Assembly: GCF_019219025.1 (NCBI RefSeq)
Contig: NZ_JAHUWN010000006.1
Coordinates: 186,001-250,000, forward strand
Reading direction: 5' to 3'
DNA from: Bacillus sp. sid0103
GTDB lineage: Bacteria > Bacillota > Bacilli > Bacillales_B > DSM-18226
DNA: 64,000 nt
Position numbers and translations under genes: made by a program. The notes beneath the pieces are model-generated. The model was not told the DNA's origin. It was given only the letters and a program-made list of their open reading frames with translations, and did not search any database. Each line of letters begins with the position of its first letter. Position 1 is the stretch's first letter. This document shows positions 25,110-32,831 of the stretch, piece by piece.

Positions 25110-26573
25110 GTGATTACTACAAAAGTAGAGACATTCAATAATTATATTAATGGAGAATGGCAGGAATCGGTAAGCAAGAAAACATTTTTTAGTGTGAACC
25201 CGGCAAATACCGAAGATCTCGTTGGAGAATTCCAGGCTTCAAACGAACATGATGTTCAAAATGCGATTGAAGCGGCCAAGAATGCTTTTCCTAGTTGGTC
25301 CCAAACTGCACCATCTAAACGCGCGGCTATCTTAAATCAAGCTGCCAGCATTCTCGAGCAAAATGTTTCTGCCCTTGCTGAAGAGTTAACAAGGGAAGAA
25401 GGCAAGCATGTAGATGATGCTAAGAATGAGGTATTACGTTCTGCGCAAACGCTCCGCTATTATGCAATAGAAGGACAAAGTTTTACAGGGGAAACCTTTC
25501 CAAACGATGATGCTAACATGAAAGTTTCAACGGAAAGAGAACCACTCGGAGTAGTAAGTGTCATTACTCCTTGGAACTTTCCACTTTCTATACCAGCCCG
25601 AAAAATCGCTCCCGCTTTAATCACGGGTAATACGGTGGTTTTTAAACCTTCCTCCGATACGCCACTAATCGCTTTTCGTCTAGTTGAAGCACTTGATAAG
25701 GCAGGAATTCCTAAAGGCGTGATTAACTTTGTTACAGGAAAAGCATCAGACGTGGGGGATCTATTGGTAACCCATCCTGCTGTTAGGGCCGTCACATTTA
25801 CAGGTTCAACTGCTGCAGGAGAAGATATTCATAAAAAAGCAGGCTTTACGACAAGGACGCAAATGGAACTGGGCGGGAAGAATCCTCTTATTGTTATGGA
25901 TGATGCAGATCTCGATTTAGCAGCCACTTTAACGGTTAACGGGGGCTTTTCGTTAACAGGGCAAGCTTGTACCGGAACAAGCCGTGTTATCGTCTTGAAA
26001 AATGTAAAAGAGGCATTTGTTCAAAAACTGGTTGAAAAAACGAGTGCACTAAAAATAGGTAATGGTTTTGAAGCAGGCGTGAAAATTGGCCCGCTTGCGA
26101 ACGAAAATCAATTGAAAAATGTCTTAAAGTATATCGAATTCGGTAAGGAAGATGGTGCTGAATTGGTCTATGGTGGTGAGGCATTATTGACTGGAGAATT
26201 CGAAAAAGGATACTATGTCCAGCCGGCCATTTTTACTAATGTAAAAGCAAATTCGCGAATTGCGAAAGAAGAGATCTTTGGGCCGGTTGTGGCTGTGATT
26301 GAAGTAGATACATATGAAGAAGCCATCGCCGTTGCGAATGATGTCGAATATGGTTTGTCTGCTTCGATTGTTACCAATAATCTCAAAATTGCTAACCAAT
26401 TTACCAAGGATATCCAAGCGGGAACAGTTAAGGTTAATCGTACAACAACAGGAAACTTAATGAATGCGCCATTTGGTGGCCTTAAAAAATCAAGTACGTC
26501 AACCTTCCGTGAATCGGGCAGAGTGGGCTTAGAGTTCTTTACACAATTAAAAACGGTTTATATGGGCTATTAA
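25110..26573 (+). CDS. aldehyde dehydrogenase, semialdehyde type
   Basis: A 487-residue NAD(P)-dependent ALDH with N156 (TPWNFP), E253 (ELGGKNP) and catalytic C287 (GQACTGT). The sequence resembles the 2-oxoglutarate semialdehyde (2,5-dioxovalerate) dehydrogenase group of Bacillus (YcbD-like), so oxidation of a carboxylated aldehyde to a dicarboxylate is plausible. GTG 25110 lies 5 bases after AAAGGTGA; a GTG three codons earlier overlaps that site. No operator was seen directly upstream, but it continues with HbpS and the transporter pair toward the second GntR gene. Confidence 0.85.
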   Translation: MITTKVETFNNYINGEWQESVSKKTFFSVNPANTEDLVGEFQASNEHDVQNAIEAAKNAFPSWSQTAPSKRAAILNQAASILEQNVSALAEELTREEGKHVDDAKNEVLRSAQTLRYYAIEGQSFTGETFPNDDANMKVSTEREPLGVVSVITPWNFPLSIPARKIAPALITGNTVVFKPSSDTPLIAFRLVEALDKAGIPKGVINFVTGKASDVGDLLVTHPAVRAVTFTGSTAAGEDIHKKAGFTTRTQMELGGKNPLIVMDDADLDLAATLTVNGGFSLTGQACTGTSRVIVLKNVKEAFVQKLVEKTSALKIGNGFEAGVKIGPLANENQLKNVLKYIEFGKEDGAELVYGGEALLTGEFEKGYYVQPAIFTNVKANSRIAKEEIFGPVVAVIEVDTYEEAIAVANDVEYGLSASIVTNNLKIANQFTKDIQAGTVKVNRTTTGNLMNAPFGGLKKSSTSTFRESGRVGLEFFTQLKTVYMGY

Positions 26574-26602
26574 TAACATTCGATAGATAAAGGAGAACAT
26601 GT

Positions 26603-27082
26603 ATGAAATCTGTGTTGAAAATTGAACTAGAAGAAGCAAAGTTAATGATTGAGGCGGCTAAGAAAAAATCAGAAGAGATCAATGTCCTTGAAACAATCGC
26701 TATTGTTGATGATGGCGGAAACCTGATTGCATTAGAACGCATGAACGGAGCACGCATCACTGGACCAGAAATTTCGATTGCTAAAGCCTACACGGCAGCG
26801 GGCCATAAACGCTCGACCCATTTATTTAACAAGGAGCCGAATGGACCTGCACTTCCTGGAAATGAAGCCTTTGGAATTCAGCAAATGCTGCCAGGAAAGT
26901 TTGCTATTTTTGTTGGCGGGTTTCCGATTGTTGTCAATGGCGAAGTAGTAGGTGGAATTGGAGTAAGCGGCGGAAACGGCGAGCAAGACACGGCCGTGGG
27001 TACAGCTGCACTGCAGGCACTACAGACCTATCTAGAAAGAGATGGGCTGGAGGTAATTACTGAAGCCGATATAAAAAAATAA
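26603..27082 (+). CDS. HbpS/GlcG-family protein (DUF336)
   Basis: A 159-residue cytosolic protein with VLETIAIVDDGGNLIALERM and the glycine-rich GGFPIVVNGEVVGGIGVSGG block typical of the haem-degrading HbpS/GlcG family. Members often lie in catabolic operons (glycolate, diols), and some bind haem or cobalamin; enzymatic role here is unknown. AAAGGAG precedes ATG 26603 and the gene follows the aldehyde dehydrogenase by 29 bases, so they are co-transcribed. Confidence 0.8.
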   Translation: MKSVLKIELEEAKLMIEAAKKKSEEINVLETIAIVDDGGNLIALERMNGARITGPEISIAKAYTAAGHKRSTHLFNKEPNGPALPGNEAFGIQQMLPGKFAIFVGGFPIVVNGEVVGGIGVSGGNGEQDTAVGTAALQALQTYLERDGLEVITEADIKK

Positions 27083-27091
27083 TTAGATCCG

Positions 27092-27135
27092 GACCTCATT
27101 CCTGAATTGTTTTTAACAGGATGGGGTCTATCTTA
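27092..27135 (+). terminator. weak hairpin between HbpS and transporter genes
   Basis: GACCTCATTCCTG (27092-27104) pairs imperfectly with CAGGATGGGGTC (27117-27128), then TATCTT. It may only attenuate transcription. Confidence 0.45.
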
Positions 27136-27165
27136 ATCTGGCGTTCTATTAAAAAAAGAGTAAAA

Positions 27166-27795
27166 ATGTTATATTGGTATAAAAAGGGGGAGAATCAACT
27201 GAAAACATATCTTGAGTTAGCTATTGGATTTGCCCGCACCGGTGTGACTGGTTATGGGGGCGGACCCTCGACTATACCGTTGATTGAATTTGAAGCTGTT
27301 AAAAAATACAAGTGGATGAACGAAGAAGAATTTGTAGAAATCCTGGCATTAGCCAACACATTACCTGGACCAATTGCCACCAAAATGGCGGCGTATATCG
27401 GTTATAAAGTGAAGGGATATTTAGGGGCTACTGTTGCCATTCTAACTCATATTCTGCCTTCCATTATTGCCATGATTGCCTTATTGGGTGTGCTTTATTC
27501 CTATAAGGAATCACCGATTGTAAGTGGGATGGTTCAAGGGGTTACACCTGTGATTGGCTTTATGCTCTTGGAGATGGCTTATCGTTTTTTCCAAAATGGC
27601 CGGAAAGGCTTAGGTTTTCCGATCATGCTCACGCTATCGATCGTTTCTTTAATTGTTGTTCAGTTCCTTGGATTACATCCCGGAATCTTAATTGCTGTAT
27701 TTCTGATCGCTGCCTTTATCATTGCGGATCGAAAGGAAAAAGCGGCAAAAACTGCTGCTGAGATGGTTCTTCAGAGAAAGGAAAAAAGTTCATGA
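27166..27795 (+). CDS. chromate-transporter-family half protein 1
   Basis: A 209-residue membrane protein of the short-chain CHR family, with the family motif GYGGGPSTIPLIE and NTLPGPIATKMAAYIGYK. CHR halves occur as adjacent pairs (ywrB/ywrA in B. subtilis) that together form the exporter. Chromate export is known for some members; many others have unknown anionic substrates. ATG 27166 has a weak ribosome site, whereas GGGGGAG lies 6 bases before an in-frame CTG at 27199 that would start the protein at the position typical for the family (KTYLELAIGF). The start is therefore unresolved. Confidence 0.7.
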   Translation: MLYWYKKGENQLKTYLELAIGFARTGVTGYGGGPSTIPLIEFEAVKKYKWMNEEEFVEILALANTLPGPIATKMAAYIGYKVKGYLGATVAILTHILPSIIAMIALLGVLYSYKESPIVSGMVQGVTPVIGFMLLEMAYRFFQNGRKGLGFPIMLTLSIVSLIVVQFLGLHPGILIAVFLIAAFIIADRKEKAAKTAAEMVLQRKEKSS

Positions 27796-28322
27796 TCTAT
27801 TTGCATATCTTTTGGTCGTTTTTTATTGCGAATTTATTAGGTTACGGAGGCGGTCCTGCAACCATTCCATTAATTCAAAATGAAGTGGTTAACCATTACC
27901 ACTGGATGAGTCTATCCGAGTTTGGGGATGTATTAGCGATTGCAAATGCCCTGCCTGGTCCGATTGCCACCAAAATGGGCGGCTATATCGGTTACCAACT
28001 AGGAGGAGTTCTCGGTGCAACCATTGCGCTAATTGCAACCGTTCTTCCTTCTGCACTTGCTGTTATTTTACTATTTAAGTTTATTAATCTATTTAAAGGG
28101 TCTCCAAAAGTAGCGCTTATGACAAAGTCTGTTCAGCCGATTATTTTCATTTTACTCGCTGTGATGGCCTATCAGTTCTTTTTAACTGCCTATGAAAAAA
28201 GTGGTCTTTTTCACTTAATCTTATTGGCTGTGGTTAGTTATTTTGCTTTAATTAAAATCAAAATGCACCCATCCCTGTTAATTGTTTGCTGCTTAGTCTA
28301 TGGTGGAGTTTTTCTCTCGTAA
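27792..28322 (+). CDS. chromate-transporter-family half protein 2
   Basis: A 176-residue second CHR half. It repeats the motif set of its neighbour: GYGGGPATIPLIQNEVV, NALPGPIATKMGGYIGYQ and LPSALAVILL, with about five hydrophobic segments. The ATG overlaps the previous stop as ATGA, indicating translational coupling and a fixed pair ratio. In this regulon the pair may export an organic acid or intermediate rather than chromate; that is inference. Confidence 0.8.
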   Translation: MIYLHIFWSFFIANLLGYGGGPATIPLIQNEVVNHYHWMSLSEFGDVLAIANALPGPIATKMGGYIGYQLGGVLGATIALIATVLPSALAVILLFKFINLFKGSPKVALMTKSVQPIIFILLAVMAYQFFLTAYEKSGLFHLILLAVVSYFALIKIKMHPSLLIVCCLVYGGVFLS

Positions 28323-28365
28323 GCCGGAATGTTAAAAAATAATATAAAATGAGCGGGTGGAAGTT

Positions 28366-29067
28366 ATGGACTTAAGATGGGAGGAAAACAATCTTTTATC
28401 GATTCGTGAGCATGCATATAACTATTTAAAGGAAATGATTCTCGAGGGCGAATTAAAAGCAGGCGATCGGTTAATTGAACGGGAGCTGGCTGGGAAATTA
28501 GGCATCAGCCGTACCCCAATTCGAGAAGCATTGTTCCGCTTGGAATCCCAGGGTTTTGTAAAAACAGTACCCCGTAAAGGTGTCGTCGTCTCGAATATTT
28601 CCGAGAATGAAGTCATCGAGGTATTTACAATCCTTGCTTCATTAGAAGTCCTTGCCGTTAAATTGGCCGCGGGACGGATGGATAAAGAAACACAACTAGA
28701 ATTGGATCAAAAGATCGAAGAGTTGATGGAGTTAAAAGATCAAGCGGAAGAAAACTTTAATTTTGAACATATTCAAATGAATCGTCTCATTAATAAAGCA
28801 TCGAAAAGCCCTAAACTATTTGAGATTCTCTCTGGCCTGATTGACTATATACATATGGCTGCAAATATGGGATATGAGACACCAGGTAGAAGAGAAGAAT
28901 CATTAAAGGAACATATCGATATCATGAAAGCCTTGCGGGATAAAGAAGCGGAAATGGCTGAGTATTTAATGAGAATTCATATTGAAAACTCGAAAAAAGC
29001 TTATATCACCTATATCAAAAATTTAAAACAAAAGCTTTCTAAAAAAGAAAAACTGATGTCCACTTGA
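28366..29067 (+). CDS. GntR/FCD transcriptional regulator, paralogue 2
   Basis: A 233-residue FCD-type GntR regulator and close paralogue of the one at 15765. The winged helix (near residues 14-80) is almost identical; the FCD domains diverge more (for example VKLAAGRMDKETQLELDQK against AKLTVQKLDDETKSKFIEY), which suggests the two proteins share operators but may sense different ligands. ATG 28366 follows GGGTGG by 5 bases and aligns exactly with the paralogue's start. It is 43 bases downstream of the transporter pair. Confidence 0.85.
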   Translation: MDLRWEENNLLSIREHAYNYLKEMILEGELKAGDRLIERELAGKLGISRTPIREALFRLESQGFVKTVPRKGVVVSNISENEVIEVFTILASLEVLAVKLAAGRMDKETQLELDQKIEELMELKDQAEENFNFEHIQMNRLINKASKSPKLFEILSGLIDYIHMAANMGYETPGRREESLKEHIDIMKALRDKEAEMAEYLMRIHIENSKKAYITYIKNLKQKLSKKEKLMST

Positions 29068-29114
29068 TCGATTACTCAAAGCGATCTCGGAGCGATTTGG
29101 TACCCATAGATGAT

Positions 29115-29150
29115 GACCACACCTGTCCTGCGGATGTGGTCTTCTATTTA
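29115..29150 (+). terminator. terminator after GntR paralogue 2
   Basis: GACCACACCT pairs with GGATGTGGTC, followed by TTCTATTTATCTTTT. Confidence 0.65.
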
Positions 29151-29185
29151 TCTTTTAAAAAAATCAAAAGATTTAAAATATTATA

Positions 29186-29223
29186 TTGTCTGATAATTTT
29201 AAATATGGTATATTGTATACCAA
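29186..29223 (+). promoter_or_regulatory. ferredoxin 2 promoter with GTATAC operator
   Basis: TTGTCT (29186-29191), 17-bp spacer, TATATT (29209-29214), then TTGTATACCAA (29213-29223) overlapping the end of the -10. A left half-site ATGGTATA occurs at 29205. Confidence 0.65.
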
Positions 29224-29252
29224 GAAGATAAATTAAAGGGAGGATACGAGGC

Positions 29253-29600
29253 ATGCCAAAAATAAATTTCATTAATAGCAATAAACAATTAGAGGTACCA
29301 GAGGATTCGAATATTTTGAGGATGTCCCTTCGTTACGATGGCGAACTCCCGAACCGATGTGGCGGAGGAATTTGCGGCAGCTGCGTTTTTAAAACGGAGG
29401 AAGGCGCAGAGTTCTTAGATAAAGTTAAGGTCCAGGAAAGAAGAAAATTAGGCGAAGAATGGTTAAAAGAAGGATATCGCCTCGGCTGTCAAACCTTTGT
29501 GACAAATGGAGATATTTCGATTTCTTGGGATGATGCATTTACAGAAGTAGTGAAAAAGAGAAAGCCGGATAAAATTCAAAAAGAAGTTTCTACCATTTAG
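29253..29600 (+). CDS. plant-type 2Fe-2S ferredoxin 2
   Basis: A 115-residue ferredoxin with ligands C36, C41, C44 and C79 and the CGGGICGSC loop. It is related to ferredoxin 1 but more acidic-basic mixed at the C-terminus. AAAGGGAGG precedes the ATG. Own promoter with an operator of the same family as the rest of the regulon. Having two ferredoxins and no dedicated reductase in the region suggests they serve different redox partners or conditions. Confidence 0.85.
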   Translation: MPKINFINSNKQLEVPEDSNILRMSLRYDGELPNRCGGGICGSCVFKTEEGAEFLDKVKVQERRKLGEEWLKEGYRLGCQTFVTNGDISISWDDAFTEVVKKRKPDKIQKEVSTI

Positions 29601-29638
29601 GAACGTGAAAATGAAAAATATAAATTCGGGGTGAGAAC

Positions 29639-29818
29639 ATGTGGGCCTGTAATCGACATATGAAAGAAATACTAACCTTCTTAGATACTCCCCATATTAG
29701 CAAAGCTTCCTATCAAATAAAATGTTCACTATGCGATAATCATGCACTAGCAAAAATCTATTACACACATAAACCATTACAGTTTAAAAAGAATAAAAAA
29801 TTACGTGCCTTTGCTTAG
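29639..29818 (+). CDS. CxxH/CxxC small protein
   Basis: A 59-residue protein starting MWACNRHMKEIL with a CxxH pair (C4, H7) and a later CSLC pair followed by NHALAKIYY. This matches the layout of the CxxH/CxxC small-protein family of Bacillus (BA_5709-like), presumably metal-binding, function unknown. GGGGTGAG lies 3 bases before ATG 29639. It follows ferredoxin 2 by 38 bases and may be co-transcribed. In other bacilli the family is usually found elsewhere, so the link to this regulon is uncertain. Confidence 0.5.
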   Translation: MWACNRHMKEILTFLDTPHISKASYQIKCSLCDNHALAKIYYTHKPLQFKKNKKLRAFA

Positions 29819-29888
29819 TATCAATAATACCTGCCCCCCAGTGCTTTAAAGGTATAAAGTAGTGGGGTACATGTACCGAAAACAGACA

Positions 29889-29923
29889 AAGCGATGAGTT
29901 TTTATGACTCATCGCTTTTTTCT
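29889..29923 (+). terminator. rho-independent terminator
   Basis: AAGCGATGAGT pairs with ACTCATCGCTT, followed by TTTTTCTC. Confidence 0.85.
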
Positions 29924-29973
29924 CGATATAATAGATAGTGCTTGAGAAAGAGGTTTAAAAGGAGTAATAACCG

Positions 29974-30747
29974 ATGAAAAATAACGTGATCCAAAACTGT
30001 ACCAGTATTATCAGGAACTCAAAGAACATCGTAGTACTCACAGGTGCTGGAATTAGCACAGAATCAGGCATTAAAGACTTTCGCTCGAGAAACGGTGTTT
30101 ATCAAATGGCACCCGAATATATCCTTTCCCTGGATTATTTTTATCATTATCCACGAGAGTTTTATCAGTTTGCCTTCGAGAATCTATACCATCCCGATGC
30201 AGTTCCGAATCTTGGGCATGAAATCCTCGCAAAGTGGGAAAGGGAAGGGAAAGTGTCAAGTATCATTACCCAAAATATAGATGGACTTCATCAAAAAGCT
30301 GGCAGTGGAAACGTGATTGAATTCCATGGCACTATGAAAAGTGCTTCGTGTTTAAATTGCGGGAATAGCTATACGACCGAAGAAATGGTAAATCGTCTCC
30401 AGACTGTAGATGAATTCTATGTCTGTGACCAGTGTAATACCCGCTATAAACAAGAGCGTTTCATTAAGCCTGACGTTGTTTTGTTTGGTGATACAGGCAA
30501 GTGGTTTACGGTTGAGGGGTTTGACCAAATTTTAAATTCGATTCGTGATGCTGATTGTCTATTGGTGTTAGGGTCGAGTATGAAAGTAACGCCATTTTCT
30601 ACATTTCCTCAATATAGACGGCAGCACATACCAATGATCATTATTAATTTAGGAGAAACACCTTATGACACTGACAGGAATACTTTTGTCTTACCTGAGT
30701 CCATCGGGAAATCCTTGGCGTTGTTGGATGATAACCAAGAATCTTGA
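29974..30747 (+). CDS. Sir2-family NAD-dependent protein deacylase
   Basis: A 257-residue sirtuin. GAGIST (24-29), QNID (100-103) and catalytic H118 (EFHG) are present; the structural zinc is held by C126/C129 and C151/C154. Sirtuins remove acyl groups from lysines using NAD. After QNID the loop has the SSMKV variant of GSS. AAAAGGAG precedes ATG 29974. It is followed closely by a GGCT-like protein gene. Confidence 0.85.
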   Translation: MKNNVIQNCTSIIRNSKNIVVLTGAGISTESGIKDFRSRNGVYQMAPEYILSLDYFYHYPREFYQFAFENLYHPDAVPNLGHEILAKWEREGKVSSIITQNIDGLHQKAGSGNVIEFHGTMKSASCLNCGNSYTTEEMVNRLQTVDEFYVCDQCNTRYKQERFIKPDVVLFGDTGKWFTVEGFDQILNSIRDADCLLVLGSSMKVTPFSTFPQYRRQHIPMIIINLGETPYDTDRNTFVLPESIGKSLALLDDNQES

Positions 30748-30816
30748 TGGCAAGTAGATAGGTTTATATAAAAAAGTAATGTTAATTTACTATACAGATT
30801 AAGGTTGGTGGTAGTC

Positions 30817-31455
30817 GTGAGTGAGAGCAATCAGTATGTGTGGTATGCGAGTTATGGTTCAAATCTTAATAAGGATCGATTTTTGTGTTATATCAAGGGC
30901 GGGAGTCCCGCGGGTTCCACAAGGGTGGAGACAGGCTGTAAAGATTCTTCACTGCCAATTGCGGAGTCTTCTTTTACAATCAATTATCCGCTTTACTTTG
31001 CAAAAGAGGCAGCAGGATGGCAATCACAAGGAGTGGCCTTTATTGGATTAAACCACGAAAAGGATACTGTAACCTATAGCAAAAAATATTTAATCACGAT
31101 CGAACAGTTTTTAGATGTGGTCCAACAAGAGAACAGCGGAGAATTTTTCAAGATTGATTTAAACGAAGTAAAAAAGACTGGGTCAAAAATATTTAGAGAC
31201 AGTTCTTGGTATGGAAATATTATTTATCTTGGTGAATACAATGGATACCCTATTTTCACCTTCACTGCTCCGTGGAATCGGGCTGAAGTGGAAATTACGA
31301 AGCCTTCCCATTACTATTTAGCAACCATTATTAAAGGCTTAAAAACATTGTATACGAATGAAGAAATCTATCTTTATCTTCAAAACAAACCTGGCGTAAA
31401 GGATTTCTATTCGACTGATGAATTAATGACAGTTATCTCTGCCAGGGAGTCTTAA
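30817..31455 (+). CDS. gamma-glutamylcyclotransferase-like protein
   Basis: A 212-residue protein opening with WYASYGSNLNKDRFLCYI, the YGSN loop that defines the GGCT/BtrG fold; these enzymes cyclise or cleave gamma-glutamyl amides. Databases sometimes label relatives as histone deacetylases, for which I see no basis. GTG 30817 is chosen because AAGGTTGGTGG lies 5 bases upstream. It follows the sirtuin by 69 bases, without a terminator between, and is closed by a hairpin. Substrate is unknown. Confidence 0.6.
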   Translation: MSESNQYVWYASYGSNLNKDRFLCYIKGGSPAGSTRVETGCKDSSLPIAESSFTINYPLYFAKEAAGWQSQGVAFIGLNHEKDTVTYSKKYLITIEQFLDVVQQENSGEFFKIDLNEVKKTGSKIFRDSSWYGNIIYLGEYNGYPIFTFTAPWNRAEVEITKPSHYYLATIIKGLKTLYTNEEIYLYLQNKPGVKDFYSTDELMTVISARES

Positions 31456-31464
31456 CGGAAAAAA

Positions 31465-31492
31465 CGAAACCTTCCTATAGGAAGGTTTTGTG
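31465..31492. terminator. terminator between convergent genes
   Basis: AAACCTTCC (31467-31475), loop TATA, GGAAGGTTT (31480-31488). Confidence 0.75.
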
Positions 31493-31499
31493 CGTATAT

Positions 31500-32645
31500 C
31501 TACTTTGCAAAGAAGTTTTCCGTATAGTAGGGCTGTGATTCATTATTAAAAGCGACGCCGACTCCTAAATACTCATAACCTGCCCGCAAGATATTTTCCC
31601 GATGCCCAAGTGAATTCATTAAACCTTCATGGGCAAAAATGCTGCTAAATTGTCCATAGGCAAGGTTCTCACCTGCCAAATGAAAACTAATATCATCTGC
31701 TTTCATCCGGTCAAACGGGGATTGGCCTTTCAAGTTGGTATGATCAAAGAACTGATGGACAGCCATATCAGTGCTATGTTTACGAGCCGTTTCCCGAACA
31801 TGTTCATCCCATGTCAGGACAGGAAGTTTATGATTGACCCGTGCCGCATTGGTCAAATCAAATAACTGATATTCAAAGCCTTCTTTTAAAGCTGCATTTC
31901 CTTTCGTGTAAAAATCTGTTTTCTCCTCTTCAAAATCTTTGCCCACCAACTGCATTGCCGTCACCGTATTATTTTCATGTTTATCATAAAAGACAGTTAC
32001 ATACGTTCCATCGACCAGGAACAAATCATTGTCGCTATTTTCCTCTAGTTGATACACAGTGAATCCTTTTTGAATTTTGGTTAATGGCTCCCCAAGTTTT
32101 TCCCGTACAGTTTTCCTCGAACTTCCAAGCTTGATTCCGTTCGTTGAAGAAATTAAATCCTGATTCGTATATATTCCAGCAGCTTTGTTGTTTTCGTCAT
32201 ACATAACCATAAAGAAATCATGATAATCTTGATGATAGGTATTCCAATCAGTCCCATATTCATTAAGGGATGAACGATTTGCCTTTCCTAAATTATGTTC
32301 AATATCTTCTTTTAGATTGCCAATTTCAACATTATGAATCGAGAATACTTGTTCAGTAGGGACTGTTAAGTCAACTTTATCTGTCTCTTTTTCCTGCTGT
32401 TGTGGATTTTGTTTAGGAAGAGGGAGTTCTCTTACTTGTGCTCCAATCTGTTTCACTAATTGTTGAACTTTTTCATAAAAACTGTTCAGTGTTTCTACTA
32501 TTTCAGGATTATCTTTTACATTTATTTCAGATTGAATAGAATCAATCGTTTGGTTGATATTATTTTTTTCCAATTGCTTGTCAATAACAGGTAGTGAAAA
32601 TTTAAATAAAAGAATAAATGAGATAATCGCGAGAAATCGTATCAT
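31500..32645 (-). CDS. YlbC-like CAP-domain protein
   Basis: A 381-residue protein. An N-terminal hydrophobic segment (about residues 3-20) is a signal peptide or anchor; a linker rich in Gln/Pro follows to about 95; residues 100-240 form the CAP-associated domain of Bacillus YlbC; the C-terminal 130 residues are a CAP/SCP domain (DEHVRETARKHSTDMA, FDHTNLKGQSPFDRM, GENLAYG, SLGHRENIL). Such secreted proteins are found on the surface of spores or cells; biochemical activity is unknown. GGAGG precedes the ATG. Confidence 0.8.
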   Translation of the reverse strand: MIRFLAIISFILLFKFSLPVIDKQLEKNNINQTIDSIQSEINVKDNPEIVETLNSFYEKVQQLVKQIGAQVRELPLPKQNPQQQEKETDKVDLTVPTEQVFSIHNVEIGNLKEDIEHNLGKANRSSLNEYGTDWNTYHQDYHDFFMVMYDENNKAAGIYTNQDLISSTNGIKLGSSRKTVREKLGEPLTKIQKGFTVYQLEENSDNDLFLVDGTYVTVFYDKHENNTVTAMQLVGKDFEEEKTDFYTKGNAALKEGFEYQLFDLTNAARVNHKLPVLTWDEHVRETARKHSTDMAVHQFFDHTNLKGQSPFDRMKADDISFHLAGENLAYGQFSSIFAHEGLMNSLGHRENILRAGYEYLGVGVAFNNESQPYYTENFFAK

Positions 32646-32762
32646 GTTCTTTTTCCTCCATTTCTATTAGAATTGTAGCCAATTTTGGTCGAATGTATAA
32701 GTAATATGCTTGTGGGGAATAGAGAACTGCATTCGCCAAGTCAGAATTCGGAAGAATATCAC

Positions 32763-32795
32763 AAAGGCACTATCTTTAAGTCGATAGCGCCTTTA
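32763..32795 (-). terminator. terminator of the regulator gene
   Basis: AAAGGCACTATC pairs imperfectly with GATAGCGCCTTT; on the minus strand it follows the stop at 32832 by about 37 bases. Confidence 0.6.
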
Positions 32796-32831
32796 CTTCT
32801 TAGATTATATAGGCAGATTCCTTTGTCATTC

